A DNA stretch of 64,000 bases from Flavobacterium sp. TAB 87 (GCF_001529295.1 NZ_LLWK01000036.1:1-64000); one strand, 5' to 3'; positions 44,108 through 52,926 are shown, numbered from the stretch's first letter. Made by a program: numbers and translations. Notes: generated by a model from the letters alone, not told the origin.

Positions 44108-45304
44108 ATGAATACAATACTTCCAATTGAAAAAAGAAATGCGGTTTTAATTAAAATGGCAGCTTTGTTAGAGCAAGAAAGAACTGTTTTAAAAAGTATC
44201 AATCAGCAAGATTTAGCCAATTATTCTGGAGATGATTTAGCGATGGAAAAACGTTTATTAGTAGATGATGCCAAAGTTGACGGCATGATACTTTCATTGC
44301 AACAATTGGCAAGTCAAGAAGATCCTGTTGGTCAAGTTCGTTTTAATTTTACGCACGAAAACGGAATGAAAATCAGCAATAAAACGGCTGCATTTGGAAC
44401 AATTTTAATTATATATGAATCTAGACCAGACGTAACTGTTGAAGCTGGTGGAATTGCATTTAAGTCGGGAAATAAAATTTTATTAAAAGGCGGAAAGGAA
44501 TCTATTTTATCAAATCAAAAGATTGTTAGTCTTTGGCATGAAGCGCTAAAGACTACTGGCATCTCTACAGAATGGGTAGAATACTTGAATTACGACAGAG
44601 CGCAAACGCAAGAATTTTTAGAAAATCCAACGCAAAAGGTAGATTTAATTGTACCTCGCGGTGGTGAAAAATTAATTGAATTTACCAAAAAACACGCAAC
44701 CTGTCCAGTAATCGTTAGCGGTCGAGGAAATAATTTTGTGTATGTCAATGCAGATGCAGATTTAGAAAAAGCATTGGCCATTATAATTAATGGTAAAACA
44801 TCAAATATATCTGTTTGCAATGCTTTAGACAAAGTATTAATTGACACTAATGTACCGAATTGGGAAGTTTTCGCGAAACAACTGGTGACTGAATTACAAT
44901 TATTTGATGTTACAGTTTTAGGTGATGAATCCATTGCAAGAGCAACTGGAGTTAAAGGGATTGAAAGTGATTTAATTTGGTATGAAGAGTTCTTAGATTA
45001 TAAAATTGTAATTGGGACGGTAGACGGAAATCCGGAAGCGATTTCGAAAATCAATAAATATTGCGGTGGACATTCGGCATCAATCATTACCAAAAGTGAG
45101 GCTTCAGCCCAGCACTTTATGGAAAACGTAGATGCCTCTTCAGTTTATCACAACGCTTCTACTCGTTTTACCGATGGCGGACAGTTTGGTTTAGGTGGCG
45201 AATTAGCCATAAGTACGGATAAATTGCACCAGCGTGGACCAATTGGTTTGCAACACTTGGTGACTAATAAATGGTACATTTATGGCGATGGACAGATTCG
45301 ATAA
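44108..45304 (+). CDS. proA: Gamma-glutamyl phosphate reductase
   Basis: A 398-residue aldehyde-dehydrogenase-fold enzyme that makes glutamate-5-semialdehyde in the proline pathway. Motifs include GTILIIYESRPDVTVEAGGI, FKSGNKILLKGGKESILSNQ, VDLIVPRGGEKLIEFTKK, and the catalytic cysteine in GKTSNISVCNALDKVLI near residue 240. The C-terminal part HSASIITKSEASAQHFMENV and RFTDGGQFGLGGELAIS are as in ProA. Its position inside the arginine operon, with proB next, is a noted flavobacterial arrangement. Confidence 0.94.
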   Translation: MNTILPIEKRNAVLIKMAALLEQERTVLKSINQQDLANYSGDDLAMEKRLLVDDAKVDGMILSLQQLASQEDPVGQVRFNFTHENGMKISNKTAAFGTILIIYESRPDVTVEAGGIAFKSGNKILLKGGKESILSNQKIVSLWHEALKTTGISTEWVEYLNYDRAQTQEFLENPTQKVDLIVPRGGEKLIEFTKKHATCPVIVSGRGNNFVYVNADADLEKALAIIINGKTSNISVCNALDKVLIDTNVPNWEVFAKQLVTELQLFDVTVLGDESIARATGVKGIESDLIWYEEFLDYKIVIGTVDGNPEAISKINKYCGGHSASIITKSEASAQHFMENVDASSVYHNASTRFTDGGQFGLGGELAISTDKLHQRGPIGLQHLVTNKWYIYGDGQIR

Positions 45305-45315
45305 AATTAATTGCA

Positions 45316-45414
45316 AGATTAAAAAGTTTAAGAATTGAAAGATTAGAGAAAAAGGATTATACAATTTTACACATTAAAATTTTAAATCTTAAAATGCTTA
45401 AATCTTTAAATCTA
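45316..45414. repeat. Imperfect inverted repeat in the proA-proB gap
   Basis: Left arm AGATTAAAAAGTTTAAGAAT with TGAAAGATTAG; right arm carries TAAATCTTAAAATGCTTAAA and TCTTTAAATCT, its near reverse complement. It is the same type of AT-rich quasi-palindrome as in the neighbouring gaps, but of different sequence. Confidence 0.5.
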
Positions 45415-45420
45415 ATAGAA

Positions 45421-46182
45421 ATGGCTAAAAAAAGAATACTATTAAAGATTGGAAGTAATACTTTAACCAAAGAAACCAATCATATATCCAGAGGTAAGGT
45501 TGAAGATATTGGTGTACAAATTGCTGCATTAAGCGATGATTATGAATTTATAATCGTAAGTTCTGGCGCCATTGCAGCAGCAAAACAGTTTGTAAAACTC
45601 GAAAGTAAAGGCAAAGAAATTGTTGTAAAACAAGCTTTAGCCTCCATTGGTCAACCACACTTAATGCGAATTTTTCACGAAAACTTCAGCGATTTAGGAC
45701 TGTTGACTTCACAATGCTTACTTTCGTATTCTGATTTTGAAAAGGAGCAGTCCAAAGTCAATATTGTCAATACTATAAATGTTCTGGTAGAGAACAATTA
45801 TATTCCGATTATCAACGAAAATGATACGGTTGCAACCGATGAGATTCAGTTTGGTGATAATGACAAATTAGCCGCATTGGCCGCCGTATTATTAAAAGTT
45901 GATATTTTAATAATTGCAACGAATACTAATGGAATTTACACTAAAGCTTCTATAAACAATGAAGTACCAGAAACTATTTTAATAGTGGAAGACTTAACTA
46001 GCTTAGCCAACGAAGTAGGTGATTCAAAATCATCTCACGGAACAGGAGGAATGCAATCAAAAATTGAAGCAGCAGCTATTGCCAAAGCGGCACATATAGA
46101 AACATGGGTTGTCAATGGTTTAAACGACAACTTTATTTTACAAGCATTAGAAAACAAAATCCCTTTTACAAAAATAGTATAA
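45421..46182 (+). CDS. proB: Glutamate 5-kinase
   Basis: A 253-residue amino-acid kinase that phosphorylates glutamate for proline synthesis. The start AKKRILLKIGSNTLTKETNH is the family N-terminus; a longer frame upstream runs through the quasi-palindrome and is not coding. Further motifs are FIIVSSGAIAAAKQF, PIINENDTVATDEIQFGDND and HGTGGMQSKIEAAAIAKAAH. It lacks the C-terminal PUA domain of the Escherichia coli enzyme, which is normal for short forms. Confidence 0.93.
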   Translation: MAKKRILLKIGSNTLTKETNHISRGKVEDIGVQIAALSDDYEFIIVSSGAIAAAKQFVKLESKGKEIVVKQALASIGQPHLMRIFHENFSDLGLLTSQCLLSYSDFEKEQSKVNIVNTINVLVENNYIPIINENDTVATDEIQFGDNDKLAALAAVLLKVDILIIATNTNGIYTKASINNEVPETILIVEDLTSLANEVGDSKSSHGTGGMQSKIEAAAIAKAAHIETWVVNGLNDNFILQALENKIPFTKIV

Positions 46183-46184
46183 CG

Positions 46185-47132
46185 ATGAACTATATTTCTA
46201 TTCAAAACATCGACTCATTAGAAAAATGGGTAAAAAGTGCCTTGAAGATAAAAAGCAATCCACTTAAAAATAAAAAACTTGGTAAAAACAAAACCTTAGG
46301 GATGTTGTTTTTTAATCCAAGTTTGCGAACGCGATTGAGTACGCAAAAGGCTGCGATGAACTTAGGCATGAACGTCATGATAATGAATTTTACCAACGAA
46401 GGTTGGACATTAGAATTCGAAGACGGAACCATCATGAATCAAGGTGCGTCGGAGCACATTCGCGAAGCTGCAGAGGTAGTTTCTCAGTTCTGTGACATTA
46501 TCGCCATAAGATCTTTTGCGGGTTTGATTGACAAAGAGAAAGACAATGCCGAAATGGTTTTGAGCGGATTTGCAAAATTTGCTACAGTGCCAATTGTAAA
46601 CATGGAAAGCGCTGTGGGACATCCACTGCAGTCTTTGGCAGATGCCATAACAATGGAAGAATTTAAAACCCCGCACAGGCCGAAAGTAGTTTTGTCTTGG
46701 GCGCCACATCCAAGGGCTTTGCCTCAGGCTGTTGCCAATTCTTTTGTTGAAATGATGCAAAAGCAAGAAAAAATGGATTTTGTAATTACCCATCCCGAGG
46801 GTTACGAATTAAACCCAGAGATAACTAAAGATTCCAAAATCGAGTACGACCAAAACAAAGCCTTTGAAAATGCTGATTTTGTATATGTTAAGAATTGGAG
46901 TAATTACAACGAGTACGGTTCTGTAACCAACATGGATCCAAATTGGACAGTCACTGCCGAAAAAATGGCGTTGACGAACAACGGAAAATTCATGCACTGT
47001 TTGCCTGTTCGCCGTAATGTAATTGTAGCTGATGAGGTGATCGACAGCGAAAATTCCGTGGTAATTCAGCAAGCCAATAACAGAACCTATTCTGCGCAAT
47101 TGGTGTTGCAAAAGATATTGAAGAAAATGTAA
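46185..47132 (+). CDS. N-acyl-L-ornithine carbamoyltransferase (acetyl- or succinyl-ornithine type)
   Basis: A 315-residue transcarbamylase of the Bacteroidetes/Xanthomonas class, which carbamoylates an N-acylated ornithine, giving N-acylcitrulline. The carbamoyl-phosphate loop is FFNPSLRTRLSTQKAAMNLG near residue 45. HPLQSLADAITMEEF and HCLPVRRNVIVADEVI follow. The segment around the acyl-specificity site reads MNQGASEHIREA, where, from memory, the Bacteroides succinyl enzyme has Pro and acetyl enzymes Glu; here it is Ser. The acyl group is thus not settled by this alone. It starts 2 bp after proB. Confidence 0.9.
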   Translation: MNYISIQNIDSLEKWVKSALKIKSNPLKNKKLGKNKTLGMLFFNPSLRTRLSTQKAAMNLGMNVMIMNFTNEGWTLEFEDGTIMNQGASEHIREAAEVVSQFCDIIAIRSFAGLIDKEKDNAEMVLSGFAKFATVPIVNMESAVGHPLQSLADAITMEEFKTPHRPKVVLSWAPHPRALPQAVANSFVEMMQKQEKMDFVITHPEGYELNPEITKDSKIEYDQNKAFENADFVYVKNWSNYNEYGSVTNMDPNWTVTAEKMALTNNGKFMHCLPVRRNVIVADEVIDSENSVVIQQANNRTYSAQLVLQKILKKM

Positions 47133-47141
47133 TTAGCGTTG

Positions 47142-47212
47142 CAAAGCCATAAAGTTTCAGAGAAAAAAGGCTTAGAAGTCTTGAATAAAACCGCTGCTGC
47201 TTTATTGCTTTG
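47142..47212. repeat. Inverted repeat in the carbamoyltransferase-argB gap
   Basis: CAAAGCCATAAAG at 47142-47154 and CTTTATTGCTTTG at 47200-47212 pair with one mismatch over 13 bp. The gap is otherwise free of genes. Confidence 0.6.
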
Positions 47213-47233
47213 TTCCTTTGAATCTAAAAATAA

Positions 47234-48010
47234 ATGGAAAAAGTTACCGTAATAAAAATAGGAGGTAATATTATTGACAATGCAGCCGAATTAGAGCAAT
47301 TCCTTACTGATTTTTCAAAAATAGAAGGCAATAAAGTTCTGGTTCACGGCGGTGGAAAATCTGCTACAAAAATGGCCGAAAGTATTGGTTTAGTGCCAAA
47401 TATGATCGAAGGCCGTCGCGTTACTGATGCCCCAATGTTAGATGTTGTTGTCATGATTTATGCAGGTCAAATTAATAAAAATATCGTGGCACAATTACAA
47501 GCTAAAGACAATAATGCAATTGGCTTTTCGGGTGCAGATGGAAATTTGATTCAGTCAACCAAGAGAAACCATCCTACTATCGACTACGGTTATGTCGGCG
47601 ACGTAAAAGCGGTAAATACCAACTTATTACAAACTTTACTATCTCATAAAATTGTTCCCGTATTTTGTGCCATTACGCACGACAAAAACGGACAATTGTT
47701 AAACACAAACGCCGATACCATTGCAAGCGAACTCGCAATTGCATTGTCTGAAGTTTACGAAGTAACTTTAAATTATTGCTTCGAAAAACAAGGCGTTCTG
47801 TCCGATTCAGAAGATGATGATTCGGTAATTCCACAAATTAACTCCAAATTATACGCACAACTCAAGGCCGAAAAAGTAATTCATTCGGGCATGATTCCTA
47901 AGTTAGACAACTGTTTCAATAGTTTGTCAAAAGGGGTGCAACAAATAAAAATAGGGCACCATCAAATGTTAAAAAACGATCAAATCGTGCATACATTAAT
48001 TACCCTCTAA
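47234..48010 (+). CDS. argB: Acetylglutamate kinase
   Basis: A 258-residue amino-acid kinase of the arginine pathway. N-terminal VTVIKIGGNIIDNAAELEQF with the Lys and Gly-Gly phosphate loop; LVHGGGKSATKMAESIGL near residue 35; EGRRVTDAPMLDVVVMIYAG near residue 60; NTNADTIASELAIALSE near 155; and GMIPKLDNCFNSLSKGVQ near 220. All are standard. The length is that of an arginine-insensitive type, lacking the extra N-terminal helix of the inhibited enzymes. Confidence 0.94.
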   Translation: MEKVTVIKIGGNIIDNAAELEQFLTDFSKIEGNKVLVHGGGKSATKMAESIGLVPNMIEGRRVTDAPMLDVVVMIYAGQINKNIVAQLQAKDNNAIGFSGADGNLIQSTKRNHPTIDYGYVGDVKAVNTNLLQTLLSHKIVPVFCAITHDKNGQLLNTNADTIASELAIALSEVYEVTLNYCFEKQGVLSDSEDDDSVIPQINSKLYAQLKAEKVIHSGMIPKLDNCFNSLSKGVQQIKIGHHQMLKNDQIVHTLITL

Positions 48011-48056
48011 CCGTTTTAAATTATATTATTTGAAACAAAAATCTTAAAACAGTTAT

Positions 48057-49127
48057 ATGAAAACCATAGAACTATTGACGCAGGAAGCCATCGCTTTACT
48101 AAAAAAATTAATAGAAACGCCTTCATTTTCAAGCGAAGAAGACCAAACGGCACTTTTAATAGAAAGTTGGTTTATACAAAATCAAATTCCGTTTAAAAGA
48201 GAAAAAAACAACGTTTGGGCTTTCAATAAGTTTTTCGACAAGAGCAAACCAACCTTATTATTAAATTCACATCACGATACCGTAAGACCCAATCAAGCTT
48301 ACACCAATGACCCATTTAAAGCCATTGTCCAAGACGGGAAATTATTTGGTTTAGGCAGCAATGACGCCGGCGGTTGCTTGGTTTCGCTATTGGCGACTTT
48401 CGTATATTTCTACGAAAATGATAATTTATCACACAATTTGGTTGTGGTAGCATCGGCAGAAGAGGAGAGTAGTGGCAAAAATGGCTTAAATAGCGTTTTA
48501 CAACATTTACCAACACTAGATTGTGCCATTGTTGGTGAGCCAACTTTGATGCAATTGGCAGTTGCCGAAAAAGGTTTACTGGTTTTAGATGTCAAAATAA
48601 AAGGTACTGCCAGTCATGCAGCGCATCAAAATGACGACAATTGCATTTACAACACCATGCAAATCATCGATTGGTTCAAGACTTTCAAATACGATAAAAT
48701 TTCAGAACAATTGGGTCCCGTAAAAATGACTGTTACTCAAATAAATGCCGGAAAACAGCACAATGTTGTACCGTCAGAATGTGATTTGGTGGTCGATATT
48801 CGTGTCAACGATTGCTATTCTAATACTGAAATTCTAGAAGTTGTAAAGAACAATATAAATGCTGAGGTTACGCCACGTTCCATGCAGCTAAACGCGTCTT
48901 CAATTCCCGTAAATCACGGGTTGGTACAAGCGGGTATTGCGCTCGGAAGAACCACTTATGGTTCGCCAACGCTTTCAGATCAGTCGGTTTTGAGCTGTCA
49001 ATCGCTTAAATTAGGACCAGGCGAAACTTTGCGATCACATTCTGCAGATGAGTTTATATTTTTGAATGAAATCGAAGAAGGAATAGATTTATACATTAAG
49101 ATCTTAACCGATTTTTTTAAGCTTTAG
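48057..49127 (+). CDS. M20 family deacylase of the arginine pathway (ArgE-like)
   Basis: A 356-residue zinc-dependent amidohydrolase that should deacylate N-acylcitrulline, completing the pathway with argG and argH. The metal-binding motif LLNSHHDTVRPNQAY near residue 72 and GLGSNDAGGCLVSLLATF near 98 are followed by ASAEEESSGKNGLNSVLQHL near 135 and VGEPTLMQLAVAEKGLLV. GKQHNVVPSECDLVVDIRVN lies in the dimerisation part. Acting on N-acylcitrulline rather than N-acylornithine follows from the carbamoyltransferase type. Confidence 0.88.
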   Translation: MKTIELLTQEAIALLKKLIETPSFSSEEDQTALLIESWFIQNQIPFKREKNNVWAFNKFFDKSKPTLLLNSHHDTVRPNQAYTNDPFKAIVQDGKLFGLGSNDAGGCLVSLLATFVYFYENDNLSHNLVVVASAEEESSGKNGLNSVLQHLPTLDCAIVGEPTLMQLAVAEKGLLVLDVKIKGTASHAAHQNDDNCIYNTMQIIDWFKTFKYDKISEQLGPVKMTVTQINAGKQHNVVPSECDLVVDIRVNDCYSNTEILEVVKNNINAEVTPRSMQLNASSIPVNHGLVQAGIALGRTTYGSPTLSDQSVLSCQSLKLGPGETLRSHSADEFIFLNEIEEGIDLYIKILTDFFKL

Positions 49128-49135
49128 AATGATTA

Positions 49136-49218
49136 GGAGCTATTTCCCGCTATTCGCTATATCTTTACTTGCCTAGAGAAGGCAAGCAAAGGATGCCGCT
49201 GCTATCGGGGCTAGGGAC
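49136..49218. repeat. Dispersed hairpin repeat with GATAGCAG motif, copy 2 (inverted)
   Basis: On the minus strand this reads CCCCGATAGCAGCGGCATCC, then a short hairpin CTTGCC / GGCAAG (49168-49186), then GCGAATAGCGGG. The order GATAGCAG-YGG, stem, AGCGAATAGC is that of the element at 43981-44084, although the stem differs. It lies between the argE-like and argH genes. Confidence 0.7.
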
Positions 49219-49254
49219 TTAAATTTTAAATCAAGTTTTTCTTAAATAAGAAAC

Positions 49255-49293
49255 TTCGCAAATCTCTGAGCAATCTCTGAGCCTCTTTGCGAA
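49255..49293. repeat. Hairpin with 11-bp tandem repeat before argH
   Basis: TTCGCAAA (49255-49262) pairs with TTTGCGAA (49286-49293). Between them are two tandem copies of AATCTCTGAGC. It ends about 16 bp before the argH start and could hide or expose its ribosome binding region. Confidence 0.65.
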
Positions 49294-49309
49294 ACAAAAA
49301 ATAATAATT

Positions 49310-50590
49310 ATGAAACTTTGGGAAAAAGGAATACCAACCGACAAAAAAATTGAGCAATTTACAGTTGGAAATGATAGAGATTTAGATTTGGTTTTGGCCA
49401 AATATGATGCTTTGGGTTCTATTGCGCATGCCAAAATGTTAGGCCAAATCGGACTTTTAACTTCCGAAGAAACCAGTTCGTTAGTAGCTGCTTTAAATGA
49501 AATTATTGCCGATGTCGAAAAAGGAAACTTTGAAATCGAAGATTCTTTCGAAGACGTTCATTCTAAAATTGAATATTTGTTAACTGTTAAGTTGGGCGAT
49601 GCTGGAAAAAAAATTCATACCGCGCGTTCTCGCAACGACCAAGTTTTAGTCGATGTGCATTTGTATTTAAAAGACGAATTAAAAGCCATTAAGGAGCAAG
49701 TAAAAACGTTGTTTGATCTGATGATGGAATCGGCCGAAAAGCATCAAAATGTTTTGTTACCAGGGTATACGCATTTGCAAATTGCAATGCCATCGTCCTT
49801 TGGAATGTGGTTTTCAGCTTACGCCGAAAGTTTAATTGATGATGTAACGATGTTGAATGCTGCGTTAAAAATTGTAGATCAAAATCCGTTGGGTTCTGCT
49901 GCAGGTTATGGCAGTTCTTTTCCAATCAATAGAACTCTTACCACGCAAGAATTGGGTTTTGAAACTATGAAATACAATGTTGTTGCGGCTCAAATGAGTC
50001 GTGGAAAGGCAGAGAAAACAGTTGCTTTCGCCATGAGCAGCGTAGCAGCTACTTTGTCTAAATTTTCTATGGACGTTTGTTTGTACATGAGTCAAAACTT
50101 TGGTTTCATTGGTTTACCTGCGCATTTAACGACCGGTTCGAGCATCATGCCACACAAAAAGAATCCTGATGTATTTGAGTTAATTCGCGGAAAATGCAAC
50201 AAGATTCAGGCATTACCTTATGAAATTACGCTAATCACCAATAACCTTCCAAGTGGCTATCACCGCGACTTGCAGTTATTGAAAGAAGGATTGTTTCCAG
50301 CGCTTCAAAACTTGAAAGCTTGCTTGGATATTGCAATTTTTTCAATCAAAGATATTACAGTTAAAGAAGGAATACTCAAAGATAAAAAGTACGATTATCT
50401 TTTTACTGTTGATACGTTAAACGAAATGGTAGTTGCCGGAATGCCTTTTAGAGATGCATACAAGGCCGTTGCTGAGCAGCTGGAAAGTGGTACATACGAA
50501 TCACCAAAAGCAACAAAGCATACGCACGAAGGAAGCATCAACAATCTTTGTTTGACAGAGATCAGAGCGAAGATGAAATCTTCTTATTAA
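49310..50590 (+). CDS. argH: Argininosuccinate lyase
   Basis: A 426-residue member of the fumarase/aspartase superfamily that splits argininosuccinate into arginine and fumarate. Motifs: FEDVHSKIEYLLTVKLGDAG, KIHTARSRNDQVLVDVHLYL, LPGYTHLQIAMPSSFG, and the superfamily signature GSSIMPHKKNPDVFELIRGK near residue 276. It is the last gene of the operon, closed by a strong terminator. Confidence 0.95.
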   Translation: MKLWEKGIPTDKKIEQFTVGNDRDLDLVLAKYDALGSIAHAKMLGQIGLLTSEETSSLVAALNEIIADVEKGNFEIEDSFEDVHSKIEYLLTVKLGDAGKKIHTARSRNDQVLVDVHLYLKDELKAIKEQVKTLFDLMMESAEKHQNVLLPGYTHLQIAMPSSFGMWFSAYAESLIDDVTMLNAALKIVDQNPLGSAAGYGSSFPINRTLTTQELGFETMKYNVVAAQMSRGKAEKTVAFAMSSVAATLSKFSMDVCLYMSQNFGFIGLPAHLTTGSSIMPHKKNPDVFELIRGKCNKIQALPYEITLITNNLPSGYHRDLQLLKEGLFPALQNLKACLDIAIFSIKDITVKEGILKDKKYDYLFTVDTLNEMVVAGMPFRDAYKAVAEQLESGTYESPKATKHTHEGSINNLCLTEIRAKMKSSY

Positions 50591-50596
50591 AATATA

Positions 50597-50628
50597 AAAT
50601 GCGCTATTGATCATAGCGCATTTTTTTT
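50597..50628 (+). terminator. Rho-independent terminator of the arginine operon
   Basis: Perfect 11-bp stem AAATGCGCTAT (50597-50607) / ATAGCGCATTT (50613-50623), 5-nt loop, T tract to about 50628, immediately after argH. Confidence 0.92.
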
Positions 50629-50706
50629 GACCTAATATTAAAACCAAAAACAGAAAAATCATGTTAATTACATATAGTTGAAATTACTATCTTGCAGAAA
50701 AAATGT

Positions 50707-51699
50707 ATGTCATCATTTGAAGAAAAATCTACTTTAAAACTTTTTGAAAAAAATTTCATTACAGAAAACCAGTTCAATCAAATAAAGGAATACCGTGGTC
50801 TTGGTATTTTCTCATTGCATGCAGAACTAAAACTGGCGCTTTATCTGTCTGTTTTACTATTTACCTCTGGTGTTGGAATTTTAATTTATAACAACATTGA
50901 TACTATTGGTCACGTTGCGATATTATCTCTATTAGTGATTACGATCGCAGTTTGCTTTTATTTTAGTTTTAAAAACTCAAATGGTTTTAGTCGTGCAGAA
51001 ACCCAATTCGAAAATCCAGTTTTAGATTATGTTGTATTGGGCGCAAATATTTTAACCTGCACCTTTATTGGATACCTACAATTTCAGTACAATGCTTTCG
51101 GCACACTTTATGGCTTAGCAACGCTAATACCCACAATAATTTGTTTCTTTTCTGCTTACTATTTTGACAACAAAAGTGTTTTAAGTATAGCAATTACTGG
51201 TCTTGCAGCCTACATTGGATTGACGGTCACGCCCCGTGCACTCTTAAGCGAAGAATTTTACGCGACTGAGGGTTTAAGTTTTTCTGCAATTGCTCTTGGG
51301 ATTGCTCTTATAGCTTGGACAATCTACAGTAAACGAACTATTTTAAAAACGCATTTTTCATTGATCTTTTTTACTTTTGCATTACATCTTATTGGTCTTG
51401 TATCCATTACTAATTTGGTGCACTTTAACTCTGCTATTTGGTTGCTTTTCTTGATAATACTTGGCGTAGCCTGCTTTTATTTTTATAAAATTAGTTACGA
51501 AATCAAATCAATTTCATTGTATGTTTTTACAATAATTTATGCCTACATAGGCTTAAATTTGGTCATTGCACAACTCTTTACTATAATTGATTTTGATGAT
51601 ATCTGGGAATTGCTAATTGTACTCTTGCCTTTTTATTTTGTAACCTCCATCGTAATTTTTATCAAATTGATTAAAAAATTTAATAAACTTAAAAACTAA
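50707..51699 (+). CDS. DUF2157-type integral membrane protein
   Basis: A 330-residue membrane protein. A soluble N-terminus of about 45 residues, with ITENQFNQIKEYRGLG, precedes some nine hydrophobic helices, including LYLSVLLFTSGVGILIYNNI and VYFSFKNS-type loops. The domain order is that of DUF2157, whose function is unknown to me. The ATG at 50707 is preferred over a TTG at 50692. Its stop overlaps the next gene's ATG (AATGC at 51697-51701), suggesting a translational pair. Confidence 0.8.
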   Translation: MSSFEEKSTLKLFEKNFITENQFNQIKEYRGLGIFSLHAELKLALYLSVLLFTSGVGILIYNNIDTIGHVAILSLLVITIAVCFYFSFKNSNGFSRAETQFENPVLDYVVLGANILTCTFIGYLQFQYNAFGTLYGLATLIPTIICFFSAYYFDNKSVLSIAITGLAAYIGLTVTPRALLSEEFYATEGLSFSAIALGIALIAWTIYSKRTILKTHFSLIFFTFALHLIGLVSITNLVHFNSAIWLLFLIILGVACFYFYKISYEIKSISLYVFTIIYAYIGLNLVIAQLFTIIDFDDIWELLIVLLPFYFVTSIVIFIKLIKKFNKLKN

Positions 51700-52859
51700 T
51701 GCAAGCAATAAATAGTACTAAACTAGAAAACCTTATTTTGGTCGAGGAAGCAAAGTCATTGCAAAATGCTGGTTTTATTGGCAAGGAACAAATAGAATAC
51801 ATTAAAAAAGAGTTGGACACGCCTAAGACAAATACTAATATTCTTGTTCGTTTGGGTTTCGTTTTGTTGGGTCTATTATTATATGTGTCAATATGCGGGG
51901 CATTTTCACTTCTTGGAATTTCAGGAATTGATAATAATTGGGAAGTCTTTCTGTATTTATATGCTATTATCGGAGTTGTAGGTGCTGAATTTCTCTATGC
52001 TCAAAATTATTTTAAACATGGTTTAGAAGAAGCTTTTCTACTGGGATCTCAATTGGCTTTAGGCGTGGCCATTAGTGAAGTATTTGAATCTGATTTACTT
52101 ACTGCTATTGTTGTGGCAGCTGTCGCTATTTTAATGTATATCAGATACTTACACATACTGTCCATGCTTATTTTTTGCGTGGCGCTTTCCGTCTTTCTAT
52201 TTTTGGCAATGTTGGAGTTCGGAACAATAGGAAAGAGCATTTTACCTTTTGTTTCACTTTTGTTTTCAGCAGGCTTTTATTTCTGGACAAAAAAATTAAA
52301 AGGTAATTTAGTAAAACAATATTATCGCGAAGGGATTTTACTTGCCAATACTTTCTGTTTAATTCTATTTTATCTTTCGTGTAATTATTTTGTAGTTAGA
52401 GAACTTTCTGTAGTACTGCTAGAAAATGAAATTCTTTCCAGTACAGATATTCCCTTTGCTTTATTTTTTTACTGCTTTACGATAATCGTTCCAATTTTAT
52501 ATTTAATTCAAGCACTAAAAACGAAAGACAAAATTATGCTGTGGATTAGTTTTTTAGCAGTTGCATTTTCTATGTATTCTTTTGAGATTTATTTCTCTGC
52601 TCTATCAGGAGAGATTGAATTAACGATCGCAGGATTAGTATTGTTTGGAATTGCTTTCTTTGCGATAAAAAAATTAAAACATAATGACATAGGAATTACC
52701 TTTAAACCAGATAGAATTACTAATTCAAATCAATTCCTAAATGCAGAAGCATTAATTGTAGCTTCGACTTTTGGAATGAGACCAGAAGTATCTTCAGAAT
52801 CTTCGATGGAATTTGGAGGTGGAGATTTTAGTGGAGGAGGAGCTGGAGGAAGCTTTTAA
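51699..52859 (+). CDS. Polytopic membrane protein with Gly-rich C-terminal tail (partner of the DUF2157 protein)
   Basis: A 386-residue protein with an N-terminal soluble part (ENLILVEEAKSLQNAGFIGK, about 1-45) and around ten membrane helices, such as LVRLGFVLLGLLLYVSICGA. The tail FGGGDFSGGGAGGSF is like that of TPM-domain and related membrane proteins. It overlaps the preceding gene by one base. The arrangement suggests a heteromeric membrane complex, possibly a DUF2157/DUF4401 pair; the name of its own family is not certain and no function can be given. Confidence 0.75.
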   Translation: MQAINSTKLENLILVEEAKSLQNAGFIGKEQIEYIKKELDTPKTNTNILVRLGFVLLGLLLYVSICGAFSLLGISGIDNNWEVFLYLYAIIGVVGAEFLYAQNYFKHGLEEAFLLGSQLALGVAISEVFESDLLTAIVVAAVAILMYIRYLHILSMLIFCVALSVFLFLAMLEFGTIGKSILPFVSLLFSAGFYFWTKKLKGNLVKQYYREGILLANTFCLILFYLSCNYFVVRELSVVLLENEILSSTDIPFALFFYCFTIIVPILYLIQALKTKDKIMLWISFLAVAFSMYSFEIYFSALSGEIELTIAGLVLFGIAFFAIKKLKHNDIGITFKPDRITNSNQFLNAEALIVASTFGMRPEVSSESSMEFGGGDFSGGGAGGSF

Positions 52860-52865
52860 AAAAAT

Positions 52866-52897
52866 AATACCCAAACCATTAATGAGGTTTGGGTATT
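52866..52897. terminator. Bidirectional terminator between the membrane protein and ytxJ
   Basis: Perfect 12-bp stem AATACCCAAACC / GGTTTGGGTATT with an 8-nt loop, placed between convergent genes. The flanks are A-rich on the left; the T tract on the right is weak. Confidence 0.75.
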
Positions 52898-52926
52898 ATA
52901 TGATTTCCTATAATTTAATACGTATA

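Noticed and set aside
45271..45420. Longer N-terminal extension of proB
   Set aside because: The frame is open upstream but passes through the quasi-palindrome and lacks family likeness; the ATG at 45421 gives the normal ProB start.
46104..46184. Longer N-terminal extension of the carbamoyltransferase, overlapping proB
   Set aside because: The extension lies in proB coding sequence. The ATG at 46185 gives the normal beginning and a 2-bp spacing.
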